Source: Sporothrix humicola (taxonomy: Eukaryota > Ascomycota > Sordariomycetes > Ophiostomatales > Ophiostomataceae). Taken from it: a stretch of 11,309 nucleotides of DNA. Position 1 is the stretch's first letter, and every line of letters starts with the position of its first letter. The stretch lies in assembly GCA_021396245.1 (NCBI GenBank), contig WNYE01000197.1:1-11309 (forward strand), in the 5' to 3' direction. Position numbers and translations under genes: made by a program. Positions 1 to 8,288 of this stretch are shown here, piece after piece. A model generated the notes under the pieces. That model ran no database searches, was not told the DNA's origin, and worked only from the letters and a program-made list of their open reading frames with translations.

Positions 1-1902
1 ATATTTTTTTTTTTACGTTTTTTAATATTAATAATATAATCGGTTTTTTTAAAAATTTTAAGTTTATAAAACGTATACTTTACGTTTTTATTAAAAATTA
101 CTCGTAGTATAACTTAACGACGAATAATTATTTATTTATTAATATTTTAACTTTGTTAAATTACGGTAACGACGATAAAATAACGCGATTATAACTTATA
201 CCTGTTTATTATATTTTTTATATTTCGTTTAATAAAATAAAAGGATAAAATAATATAATTATATATATATTTTTCCCTCGTATATACACTCCGTTTATTA
301 ACGTTAAAAAAATAACGACTGGTTTATAAAAAAAATAATAATAAGTATACGTTTTTTTTAAATTTTATCGTCGTTAATTTTGTTTTTTATATTACGCGAT
401 CGGCGAAGTTTATATAATTTTTATATTAATTAAGTTTAAAGTTATCGTTTATAAAAACGACACTTATTTATAATATTAACTTATAACGTATAAAAAAGTA
501 ATAATAAATAATAACGTAAAAGTAAAAGGTAAAAAAAACAAAAACGTACGGGAAAAGTTATAATAAGTTATTATACGGGTAATATAATTTAAGTATTATA
601 TACGTTTTATAAAATATATACGTACTTTATTAAATAATTTAAGGTTTAACGAAAACGGAGATTTTAATATATTACGAAATTTTATTTTTTATTTTATTAT
701 TAAAAACACTAAACACTTTATTAAAAAGCTCGGATACGACGGGTCGTTAATAACGGTTAACGGTACTTTTAAAAAAGTAAATAATAAATTTATTAGTTAA
801 CTTAATTATTAGTTTAATACGTAAAAGTTAAACTAAAACCGGTTTTTTATTAATATTATAAAAAAAATATAACTATAAACGTTATAACGACTAAAATAAT
901 AAATAAAGTTTTTTTTTTCGACGTTATTATTTAAAGTTTAAAGTATAAAAGTATATAAAGTAAATTAAAGCTTACTTAGTTACTTTAAACATTATTTACC
1001 CACTATAAACATTAATAATATAATAACGTTATAATAAACACTATTTAACGCGCGGGTAACCCGTTATTAATAATAACTCCGTTAATATAATATACACTTT
1101 TTTATTAAAAGTTATAATATACTTTTAAATAAATATACGAAATATTACTAATATAATAATTACTTTTTCTCGTAACGGGTTAAATATATAAGTTAGTTTA
1201 TAGTATAACTAAATGTATAACGTCGTTAAAACTCCGTTTAATATATAAAAACATTACTTATTTTAATCGATAAACTTTAAAACGTTAATACTTAACAACG
1301 ATTACTTTAAAAAGCTTTAAAATAATACGAGGTTTCGTTTTAACCCGTTTAATATTATAAAAAAAGTGTACATTAAAAGAAAAAAACGAGTAAATATAAT
1401 CTTTACTAAAAAGTTATTACGGAATTTTAACGTACGGTAAAAATACTACGTTACGTTAAAGTTATACAATAATATTATTATTACGTAATTTATTACGAAT
1501 AACTATTAAATTAAACTTAAGTTTTTATTTTTAAAAAGTTAAACTATAATATTATAGTTTTTTTTCGATTTTAAAATCGTTTTTTAATATATAAAGTAGT
1601 AGTTTAATAAAATATATTTTTTACTCAAATAAATATTAATAACGATAAACAAAAATTTTACTATCGAAAATACTACGTTTATTTACGTTACCGTTAAAAT
1701 ATTACGGTATACGTATTACTTTTCGTTACTTAACTTTAATTAAATTTTATTTAAAAACGAGTAATATAATAAAAAAGTTAAAACGTTATTAAAAAAATAA
1801 AAATATTAAAGAAAAAGTACCGTTATAAAACAGGCCGAAGCGAAGTAAAAGACGGTGTAAAAAGTAAGTTAATAAAACTTAACGACGATAAACGATTAAA
1901 AC
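1..1902. other. RIP-saturated left flank, no assignable gene
   Basis: This stretch has no long open frame and no protein motif I recognise. TAA stops are dense in all three forward frames. By hand I counted 19, 24 and 17 stops in 200 codons (301-900) for frames 1, 2 and 3, so stop density does not single out a coding frame. Short stop-free stretches occur, for example frame 3 from about 588 to 797 and frame 1 from 1321 to 1437. They could be remains of a protein in which CAA, CAG and TGG became TAA or TAG, but I cannot assign a family. In 601-720 I counted 5 CpG, 2 CpA and 0 TpG. It is probably an older repeat that the LTR element inserted into; that is inference. The window may begin inside it. 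Confidence 0.5.
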
Positions 1903-1907
1903 AGTAA
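1903..1907. repeat. Target site duplication, left copy (AGTAA)
   Basis: AGTAA lies directly before the TGT of the 5' LTR and is repeated exactly at 8829-8833, directly after the ACA of the 3' LTR. Five base pairs is a usual duplication length for Ty3/Gypsy integrases. The match fixes both ends of the element and shows that it inserted as a unit, without later rearrangement of its ends. Confidence 0.9.
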
Positions 1908-2104
1908 TGTTACGGATATGGCCCCCACGGCCTCACCAACGGGCTAAGGCAACACAACCGACCCCTCAACGGGTACGGAAGATTAATAACGCGACCGATA
2001 CAAGGCAACGGTGCTAGTGTAGTTGAAAGGTGACCCTTTCAGAACACAGGACAAAAGACTAATTAAAGAATACGAAACTATGGACCAATCAAAAGAAAGG
2101 ATTT

Positions 2105-2193
2105 TTATTTTATACGAAGGATAAAATAAAGAATAAAATACGAATAACATTAAGGGTTATTTTATACGAAACAAGAATAACCGTATAAAATAA
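2105..2193. repeat. Direct and inverted repeats within the LTR (U3 side)
   Basis: The 14-mer TTATTTTATACGAA occurs at 2105-2118 and again at 2157-2170. CGTATAAAATAA at 2182-2193 is the exact reverse complement of 2157-2168, giving a 12-bp stem with a 13-base loop. The arrangement is kept in the 3' LTR around 8480-8575. Lying upstream of the TATA-like motif, it could be a promoter element or transcription factor sites, but no function is shown. The arms contain only TA-type and CpG steps, so RIP would leave them largely intact. Confidence 0.5.
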
Positions 2194-2274
2194 GATAAAT
2201 ATATAAAATTAAGGTTTCCTTTTAATAACCTAAATAAAAAACTTAGTTGTTACTAATTGTTTAAAATATATAAC

Positions 2275-2282
2275 TATATAAA
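2275..2282 (+). promoter_or_regulatory. Possible TATA box of the LTR promoter
   Basis: TATATAAA lies about two thirds into the 5' LTR and is identical in the 3' LTR at 8655-8662. The position suits a U3/R boundary. In DNA this rich in A+T a TATA match is expected by chance, so this is weak. Conservation between the LTRs adds little because the motif has no RIP-sensitive base. Confidence 0.25.
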
Positions 2283-2507
2283 CTTATATTCTTATACCCT
2301 CATTGTATATAATTACCACCTTTTATACGTATTAAGTATTATTCGACCGTTATACTTTATTATTGTTTTATAAAAATAAAAACTTTTCCTTTAACTTAAT
2401 CACTTAACAAAAACTTTTACTTTATTCTTAAAAAGTACTTTTATAACAACAATAACGACTTTTATTTAAACTTTAACCGTGTTTTAACTTAAATAATATT
2501 TAACACT

Positions 2508-4028
2508 ATATCGACCGCGTTAAGTTTCACTATAACGTTTACGTAGTTTACGGCCCGTATATAAGTTATATAAAAGAAAATTAAAAAGTTAAAAACTTTT
2601 AATAAATAAAGTACCGAGTAAGTTTAACACTACGAGAGACTTTTCGTAGTTTATTTTACTTCGGGCGGAGGTAAAGATCCGTTTAAAATTCTTTTATTTC
2701 GTAAGTACGACGGTAACTAAGGCGGGTTTAAGGTTTTTTTAATGTAATACCGCTTATACTTCGAGTATTAAACCTTGAACTTAAGAGAAAGTATAAATAA
2801 AGTGTTTACGGTAATTACTTACTTAAATAAACCGGCCGTGGCTTAGGTATAACTTTACCTTAATAATTACTTTATTAATAAACATAACTTTAAAAAAATA
2901 AACGAAAATACGAAAAAGTTATTTTTATTTTTCGGAAAGTTTATTAAAATACTTTAAAAGGTTTTTAAAAACTTTAATATTAATAAAAAATACGAACGAA
3001 AGTTACTTTAACTTAAGTAAACTAAGTTAATATTAATATATATTAACGAATTTTAATAAATTATAACTTACTTTAACTAAAACGACGATTTAACGATAGT
3101 TTAATATTATAATAAACTTAAAGATAATGTTAAAAATAAACTTAATAAAGTACTTTAACCGGCTTTATTAACGGAATATTATACGATAGTTATCGGTATT
3201 AATAACCGGTTTTATTAACGGAAGTTTAAAAAAAAAGGTAAAAGCGAAAAGTTTTATTACTAAAAGTTTTAAAAAAAAATTAAATAAAGCGGTTACGTTA
3301 AATAATAAAGTAACTTTATAAAACTCGATATTAGTATAAAGAAAATACTTTAAAAGAAAAAGTTTACAAAAGAATATTATAATTATAAATAAAAGAAATA
3401 TTATATTAAAGATTACCGAACGTATATTTTTAAGAAAAAATAAGTTAAAATAATAAAAAAGGAAATTAACTACGGGGGCTTTTACTTTTTAAACTACTTC
3501 GACGACGATTATTTAACTTACTTTAACGTGAAAAAAAAAGTAAAATAGTTTCCGTAAAGACTTTTTATAAAAAATTTTAAAATAATACGTGTTACTACGG
3601 AAAAACTTAATTAAGTCGGTGAGTTAAAGGGTAATAATAACTTAAAAAGGTTTCGGGCTCAAGGAATATTTTTAAACGTATCTTTTAACGATAAAAAACA
3701 TAGTTTAACTAACGACGTTAAAAAAAACTTAAAAAAAGTATACCGAAATAATAACGAAAAGTACACGTAATATACACGGGCGAATATTTATATAAACGAA
3801 CTTCCGTACTATAATAACCAGCTTACAGTCCGCGTATACTTCTTTTATATAATAAGTTTATACGTAAAAGTTAAAGACTTAAAAAAAGTTAACGGGAAAA
3901 AAAAAGTTTTATTAAAAACTTAAAAAGTATATATAAACGACGTGTTATAAATAAATTATAACGACTTATACTATTAAAAATATATATACGTTAAAACGGT
4001 GTCGTAGTATAAAAAAACTCTTCGATGA
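2508..4028 (+). pseudogene. gag: gag relic with CCHC zinc knuckle
   Basis: Gag would form the capsid and bind element RNA. In frame 3, from 2643, the reading shows the features of the Retrotrans_gag core: a KYDG motif at 2703-2714, then a segment whose wording follows the family closely (LNKPAVA at about 2823-2843, and ERKLL about 3 kb into the window). A zinc knuckle is recognisable at 3375-3416. Codons where CX2CX4HX4C requires Cys or His read TAT (3375, 3384, 3399) and TAC (3414), as expected from TGT, TGC or CAT/CAC after RIP. The start is a guess: ATA at 2508, followed by Ser-Thr-Ala codons, would be a mutated ATG. TGA at 4026-4028 may be the real stop, since RIP usually makes TAA or TAG. 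The 3430-4000 part is open-looking but matches nothing I know. Many internal TAA/TAG codons stand for Gln/Trp. Confidence 0.85.
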
Positions 4029-4494
4029 AAGTTTTAACAAAAAAACCGTAACCCGTTTTTACCGCGGTTAACAAAACGAAATAATTATAATATAAACTAT
4101 TATTATTATTACGGATAATACGTGCCCCGAATCGACGAAATAGTACTTTAATACGCTTAACGGTATACTACGAACTAAAAAATAAGTTTATACGAAAAAA
4201 ACGAATTTAAAAAAAATACGAAATATAAAATTAAGTTAAACGGGTATTTTATTTACACCGGTTTAAAAAAAGTAAAAGTAAAACTTTTAAAAATTAATAA
4301 AATAAAGTTATTAATAATAAAAAAATTAATTATATACCCGAAGTACCGAAAGTACTCATCGACGACCACAATACGTCGAAAAACGACGAAGTTTTATTAA
4401 CCTAAGGTATAAACAACGATTAATTATTAAAACCTTAAAAACAACCAATAAAAAATTAAAATATATATAGGTTTAAGTTAATTAACGTAACCGA

Positions 4495-4785
4495 AACTAA
4501 GTGGTAATAATAAACACCGACGCGAAGGTTAATTATATCGTACTACGATTAATAAACTAATAAAATATACTATAACAGTTAAAAAGAACGCCGTACATTT
4601 TACGAAACTTCGAAAAACTTTAAGTTAACTATAACGACGGTTAAGTTAAAAGAAAAATAAAAACGTTTAACCTCTACGTAAAAAGTAAAAAAGTCGGGAT
4701 AATACTTAATATTATAAATATTAAAGACGACGACGTTATCTTTAAGTTACTATAACTACAAAAGTATAATTTAAAGATCGATTAA
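4495..4785 (+). other. Protease domain of pol (decayed)
   Basis: The retroviral-type aspartic protease cleaves the Gag-Pol precursor. The active-site region reads ...I-N-T-D-A-K at 4510-4527, where the family has Asp-Ser/Thr-Gly-Ala. The catalytic Asp is now Asn (AAC at 4513) and the following Gly is Asp (GAC at 4519); both are G-to-A changes. About 75 residues later comes the second signature, read as F-K-L-L-stop-L-Q-K-Y-N (4741-4770), where the family has Gly-x-x-Trp-Leu-x-x-x-x-Pro. It is followed by I-D-stop at 4777-4785, where the family has I-D-Trp. Confidence 0.75.
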
Positions 4786-4944
4786 GTTATTAACTAATTA
4801 TTTTAAAGAAACTTACGATAAAACATAATTATTAAAACGTTAAACGTATTAATAAAAGAAAAATAAAATAATCTTTTTTACGTACTAACGTAATACCATA
4901 AGTACACGAACATTTAAAAACATTAACATAATAAAAGTTTACCG

Positions 4945-5700
4945 AAGTATAAACCTTATAACCATTAAATCCCGCTAAAAGAAAACGAGTAATTAAAGTA
5001 CCAAAGTATTTACCCACTCAACGAAAACAAGTTAAAAGTACTTTAAGAGTAACTCGACGAAAACTTAACTAAAGGCTATATTAAACCATTAAGGTTACCG
5101 GTAAAAACACTTATTTTATTCGTATTAAAAAAAAATAATACGTAACGATTATATATCGACTATCGATAGTTAAACGAGATTATAATTAAAAACCGATACT
5201 TATTACCGTTTATCACTAAACTTTAAAATAAACTATAAAACGTATAAATTTTTACGAAAATTAATTTACGTAATACGTATAACTTAGTTAAGATTACGAA
5301 AGGTGAAAAATAAAAAATAATATTTAAAACGCGTTACGGATATTATAAGTGCTTAGTAATATTATTCGGGTTTACTAATACGTTAACGACGTTTTAAAAA
5401 ATAATTAACGATATACTATAAAAGTACTTAAACGATTTCGTTATAATATACCTCGACGATATTTTAATTTACTTAAAAAACCTCGAAAAATACGAAAAAT
5501 ATATACACTAAGTTTTATAAAAACTCGACGATATAAAGTTATTAGTTAAAGTAAGTAAGTATAAATTTTATACTTAAAAAATAACCTTTTTAAAATACGT
5601 AATTATATTAAAATAATTAATTATAAAACTAAAAAAGGTTAAAGTAATTAAAAATTAACCGACATTATAAAACGTTAAAAACGTATAATCTTTCGTAAAA
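4945..5700 (+). other. Reverse transcriptase domain of pol (decayed)
   Basis: The domain copies element RNA into cDNA. It opens with KYKPYNH-stop-IPLK (4945-4980), the usual start of fungal Gypsy RTs, followed by YPLNENKLK with its Leu-Asp-Glu segment. The DYR-stop-LNEIIIKNRY motif lies at 5158 onward. Motif A reads T-K-I-N-L-R, so its catalytic Asp is Asn. The FGFTN motif is present around 5365. The catalytic YLDD box is intact at 5449-5460, followed by ILIYLKNLE. ITFLKYV at 5581-5601 matches the family's end-of-thumb motif FLGY(V/I). Stops replace Gln/Trp about every 14 codons. The longest clean piece includes YLDD. Confidence 0.9.
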
Positions 5701-5862
5701 TATATAAACTATTATCGGAAGTTTATTAAAAGCTACAATAAAATAACGGTACCCTTAACTAACCTTACAAAAAAAAAAGTTAAGTTTTTATAGTTAAAAA
5801 AAGTATAAAACGCCTTCGAGCGTATTAAAGAAATAATACTGTCTAAACCAGTACTTAAAGAA

Positions 5863-6200
5863 TTAAACCCCGACAAACTATACGAAATAAACGTCAACGC
5901 GTTAAAATACGTAATAGACGGCGAACTATCGTAACGGGACAACGAAAGAAAAATACACTTAATTACTTTTTTTTCGAAAAAGTTTACCGGACCGACGGAA
6001 AAATACTTAATTTATAATAAAAAACTAATAGTTATTATTAAAAGATTAAAAGAATAAAAAGTATATCTTAAAAGGGCTAAGTACCTTATAACGATTTACT
6101 CTAACTATAAAAACCTTATATACTTCGCTAATAACTAACGGTTAAATAAACGATAAATTAAATAAGTTTAATACTTATTTAAGTTCAATATTCGAATAAT
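5863..6200 (+). other. RNase H domain of pol (decayed)
   Basis: RNase H degrades the RNA strand of the RNA-DNA hybrid. The first catalytic motif of Gypsy RNases H, normally Thr-Asp-Ala-Ser, reads I-N-V-N at 5887-5898, so the Asp is Asn (AAC at 5890). The following segment (DGELS-stop, FFSKKF, EKYLIYNKKLIVIIKRLKE) follows the family closely. The later Tyr-Thr-Asp-His-Lys-Asn-Leu motif reads YSNYKNL from 6097, again with Asp to Asn (6103). With two acidic residues gone the domain cannot be active. Confidence 0.85.
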
Positions 6201-6363
6201 ATATAAAAAAAGGTTTAATAACGAAAAAGTAAACGTTTTAAACAAACGTAATAATTATATCGAGTTAACATTAACAGAAGTATAAACGGTACTTTAAATA
6301 TAAAAAAATAAATCGATAATTTTTAAAGTAATAATACGAAAAGGTTTATATAATATTATCCGA

Positions 6364-7030
6364 ACAATATACGAAGTATTATCCGAAAAACACTTCAAAA
6401 TCTAAAAAACTATAAAAAAACTCTAAGAATCTTATAACGTTACAAAATAACACGACGTTATTAAAAACGTAATTAACGAATACGACATTTATAATAAAAC
6501 GAAAACTTAAAAGTATAAAGCTTACGGTTTTTTACAACCATTACTAATCTTTAATCGATTATAAAAATTAATTTTTTAAAACTTAATCGTTAAGTTACTA
6601 GTATTAAAAAAACAAGTTACGAAAACGGTGTATAATAGTATTTTAGTAATCGTGGACAAGTTTACGAAGTACACGTACTTTTTACCGTACTACGAATTAT
6701 ATATAATAAAAGACTTAGTTTATACATTTTTACGAAATATAGTTAATAACCACGGTTTATTAAAAAACATCGTTAATAATAAAAAAACTACGTTTATAAA
6801 CAAGTTTTAAATAAAAGTAATAAAGTAACTTTAAGTTAAATAAAAATTAAATATTACTTTTTACTTTTAAATAAACGGGTAAACAAAAAAAATAAACTAA
6901 ACACTTAAGTAATACTTACGGGTTTACGTTAATTAACAATAAAATAACTAAGTTAAATAACTTTCACTCGTTTAAATCGCGTACAATAACGTAGTATATA
7001 ACGGCACTAAAGTTTTATTATTCGAAATAA
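6364..7030 (+). other. Integrase zinc finger and DDE core (decayed)
   Basis: The HHCC finger can be placed. A TAC codon at 6370 stands for the first His and CAC at 6391 is the second. TAC at 6481 and TAT at 6490 stand for the Cys pair, with 29 residues between the second His and the first Cys. The core includes the window's clearest stop-free Pol fragment (6628-6810: SILVIVDKFTKY, then FLRNIVNNHGLLKNIV). All three catalytic residues are changed: first Asp to Asn (AAC 6580), second Asp to Asn (AAT 6778) and Glu to Lys (AAA 6886, in the GQTERVNQ-like motif). IAYNN at about 6976-6990 and FEINYRFKP at about 7021-7047 match the end of the Gypsy core. Confidence 0.9.
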
Positions 7031-7260
7031 ACTACAGGTTTAAACCAAAGATAAATTACCACCTAAAAGGAAAACTAAACCTAATAGTAAATAAAATAAT
7101 AAAAAAGCTTAAAAAGGTACTCGAAGAGATAAAAGTAAACTTTACCCGACAATAATAATAAATAAATATATAAATTAATAAAAAAAAGATTAAAAGATTA
7201 ATTTTTAAAAAGAAGAATAAAGTTTACTTTAACCGAAAAAACCTTAAAATAAAAAAATTA

Positions 7261-7600
7261 AACGATAAACTTAACTTTAAATAACTCGGGCCGTTTAAAA
7301 ATATAAAAAAAGTTTTAAACTCGGTGTACGAACTTAGTTTACTTAAAAAATTACGAATACACTTAAGATTTAATATCTTACTTTTAAAGAAAGCGTTAAA
7401 CTCGGTTAAACTCTCGAGTAAGTAAATACTTAACGAACTAAAATACGAAATAAAGAAAATCGAGATATATTATAAAATAAAAAAAAAATAATTAAAATAT
7501 TTAGTGAAATAGTTAAATTATAATATTAAAAAAAATATATAAAAACTTATTAGTTACCTTAAAAACTCCCTTTAGTTATTAACGGCGTATTAGCGATAAA
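7261..7600 (+). other. GPY/F module and C-terminal chromodomain of integrase
   Basis: After a basic linker the GPY/F module appears: LGPF at 7285-7296, then VYEL and HLRFNILLLKK. The chromodomain follows with Y-E-I-K-K-I (7444-7461), a short basic stretch, YLVK then TAG where the domain has Trp (7510), N-Y-N, TAA for the Trp of the Trp-Glu-Pro motif (7540), and LKNS. This order (YxVEKI...YLVKW...TWEP...L.N) is the chromodomain pattern. In chromoviruses it binds methylated histone H3 and directs integration to heterochromatin. Both aromatic-cage Trp codons are stops here. Confidence 0.85.
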
Positions 7601-7620
7601 AAGACTAAGGTTTAAGTTAA

Positions 7621-8272
7621 TTAAGATAACGCTTTAGTCGAAAGAAAAAGTAACGGCGTCGGTCGCCGTTTAAACCTTTTAAGTAACCCGAAAAGTTTTA
7701 CACTCTTCCTTGGCTTAACGAACCTTATCTTTAACATCGATAATAACATAAATATTATTAAAGAGTTTTTAATATTTCTCCTCGTAAACTTTTTATTACT
7801 TATTAATACGACGAAAACAAACAAAAGTCTTTTCCAAAGTTAACTTAACGTATTCTTTAACCTTAAAAAGTTATTATAACTCGAAAATCTAACGCTCGGT
7901 TAAAAAAAAAAACGGTCAACGAAAAAAATTAAAAAAAAATATAAAAAGTATATACCCGGGCCTATAATAATACCACGACCATCACACTTCGCGCTTACTC
8001 GCACACAAACTTAACAACGACGAATTTAACGAGTCAACTTATTGGACTAAATATAATCTTTACTTAAACGAGTATAACGAAAATAAAGTATAACTTCGAA
8101 ACTAAAAAATTTAAATCGACGGACGATACTACGACGATAAAAAATATTATTAATAGTATAACTTTTAATAATACGACTAAATATATTAAAAAAAAAAAAA
8201 AAAATTTTTACTTAAAAAATAATAAAAATAAAAAAGTAAAAGTATTATTTATAAAATTTCGAGACGAAATTT
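7621..8272. other. Post-chromodomain stretch before the polypurine tract
   Basis: About 650 bp separate the recognisable end of Pol from the polypurine tract. It could be a Pol C-terminal extension plus the 3' untranslated region. Frame 1 contains plausible peptide pieces (RRRSPFKPFK from about 7654, and the PWLNEPYL segment near 7710), but no family is recognised. From 7801 to 8040 there are 13 CpA and no TpG by hand count, unlike most of the window. The - strand is open from 7824 to 7621; I read this as a shadow, since that product resembles nothing and this is the + strand element. Confidence 0.4.
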
Positions 8273-8285
8273 AAAAAAAAAAAGG
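8273..8285 (+). other. Polypurine tract
   Basis: Eleven A followed by GG lie just upstream of the 3' LTR start at 8289, where plus-strand DNA synthesis is primed in LTR retrotransposons. Some of the A bases are probably former G bases changed by RIP. The position supports this more than the sequence, since A runs are common here. Confidence 0.7.
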
Positions 8286-8288
8286 TTA

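Larger units (their letters stand above)
1908..2448 (+). repeat. 5' LTR (541 bp)
   Basis: It starts TGTTACGG and ends TAACA, and matches 8289-8828 along its whole length. The first 190 bp or so are almost unmutated; the first 90 bp are about 57% G+C by hand count. The last 110 bp or so are heavily mutated, the reverse of the 3' LTR. From 1911 to 2100 I count 51 differences from the 3' copy, all transitions, and the 3' LTR carries the derived base in 50. The one length difference is an extra T in the T run at 2102-2106. A TATA-like motif lies at 2275-2282 and an inverted repeat at 2157-2193. Confidence 0.95.
4021..7620 (+). pseudogene. pol: pol polyprotein relic (PR-RT-RH-IN-chromodomain)
   Basis: Frame 1 can be followed by similarity for about 1,200 codons, typical for a chromovirus Pol. 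Domains run in order: protease (about 4495-4785), reverse transcriptase (about 4945-5700), RNase H (about 5863-6200), integrase (about 6364-7030), GPY/F module (about 7261-7400) and chromodomain (about 7432-7590). Stops are nearly all TAA, with a few TAG, at places where the family has Gln or Trp. I see no frameshift between protease and chromodomain, so decay was by point mutation. Relative to gag the frame is +1, with the switch near 4000-4030. Both ends are approximate: no start codon is visible, and the reading beyond the chromodomain is uncertain. Confidence 0.9.

Noticed and set aside
1..1902. Decayed MULE, telomere-linked helicase or Starship-captain coding region
   Set aside because: I tried reading frames 1 and 3 against remembered features of these families. 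No motif matched convincingly, and stop counts did not favour one frame.
2449..2470. tRNA primer binding site
   Set aside because: The sequence after the 5' LTR does not visibly complement a common primer tRNA. RIP may have erased it, so I did not list one.
4832..5017. 61-residue - strand open frame
   Set aside because: It lies opposite the pol relic between protease and RT, which reads sensibly on the + strand, so it is a shadow.
5733..5942. 69-residue - strand open frame
   Set aside because: It lies opposite the RT-RNase H part of pol. The + strand has the recognised motifs.
7621..7824. 67-residue - strand open frame, rich in Lys/Arg/Leu
   Set aside because: It resembles no family, lies within the + strand element, and starts where frame 1 still shows peptide-like pieces. 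It is best explained as a shadow.
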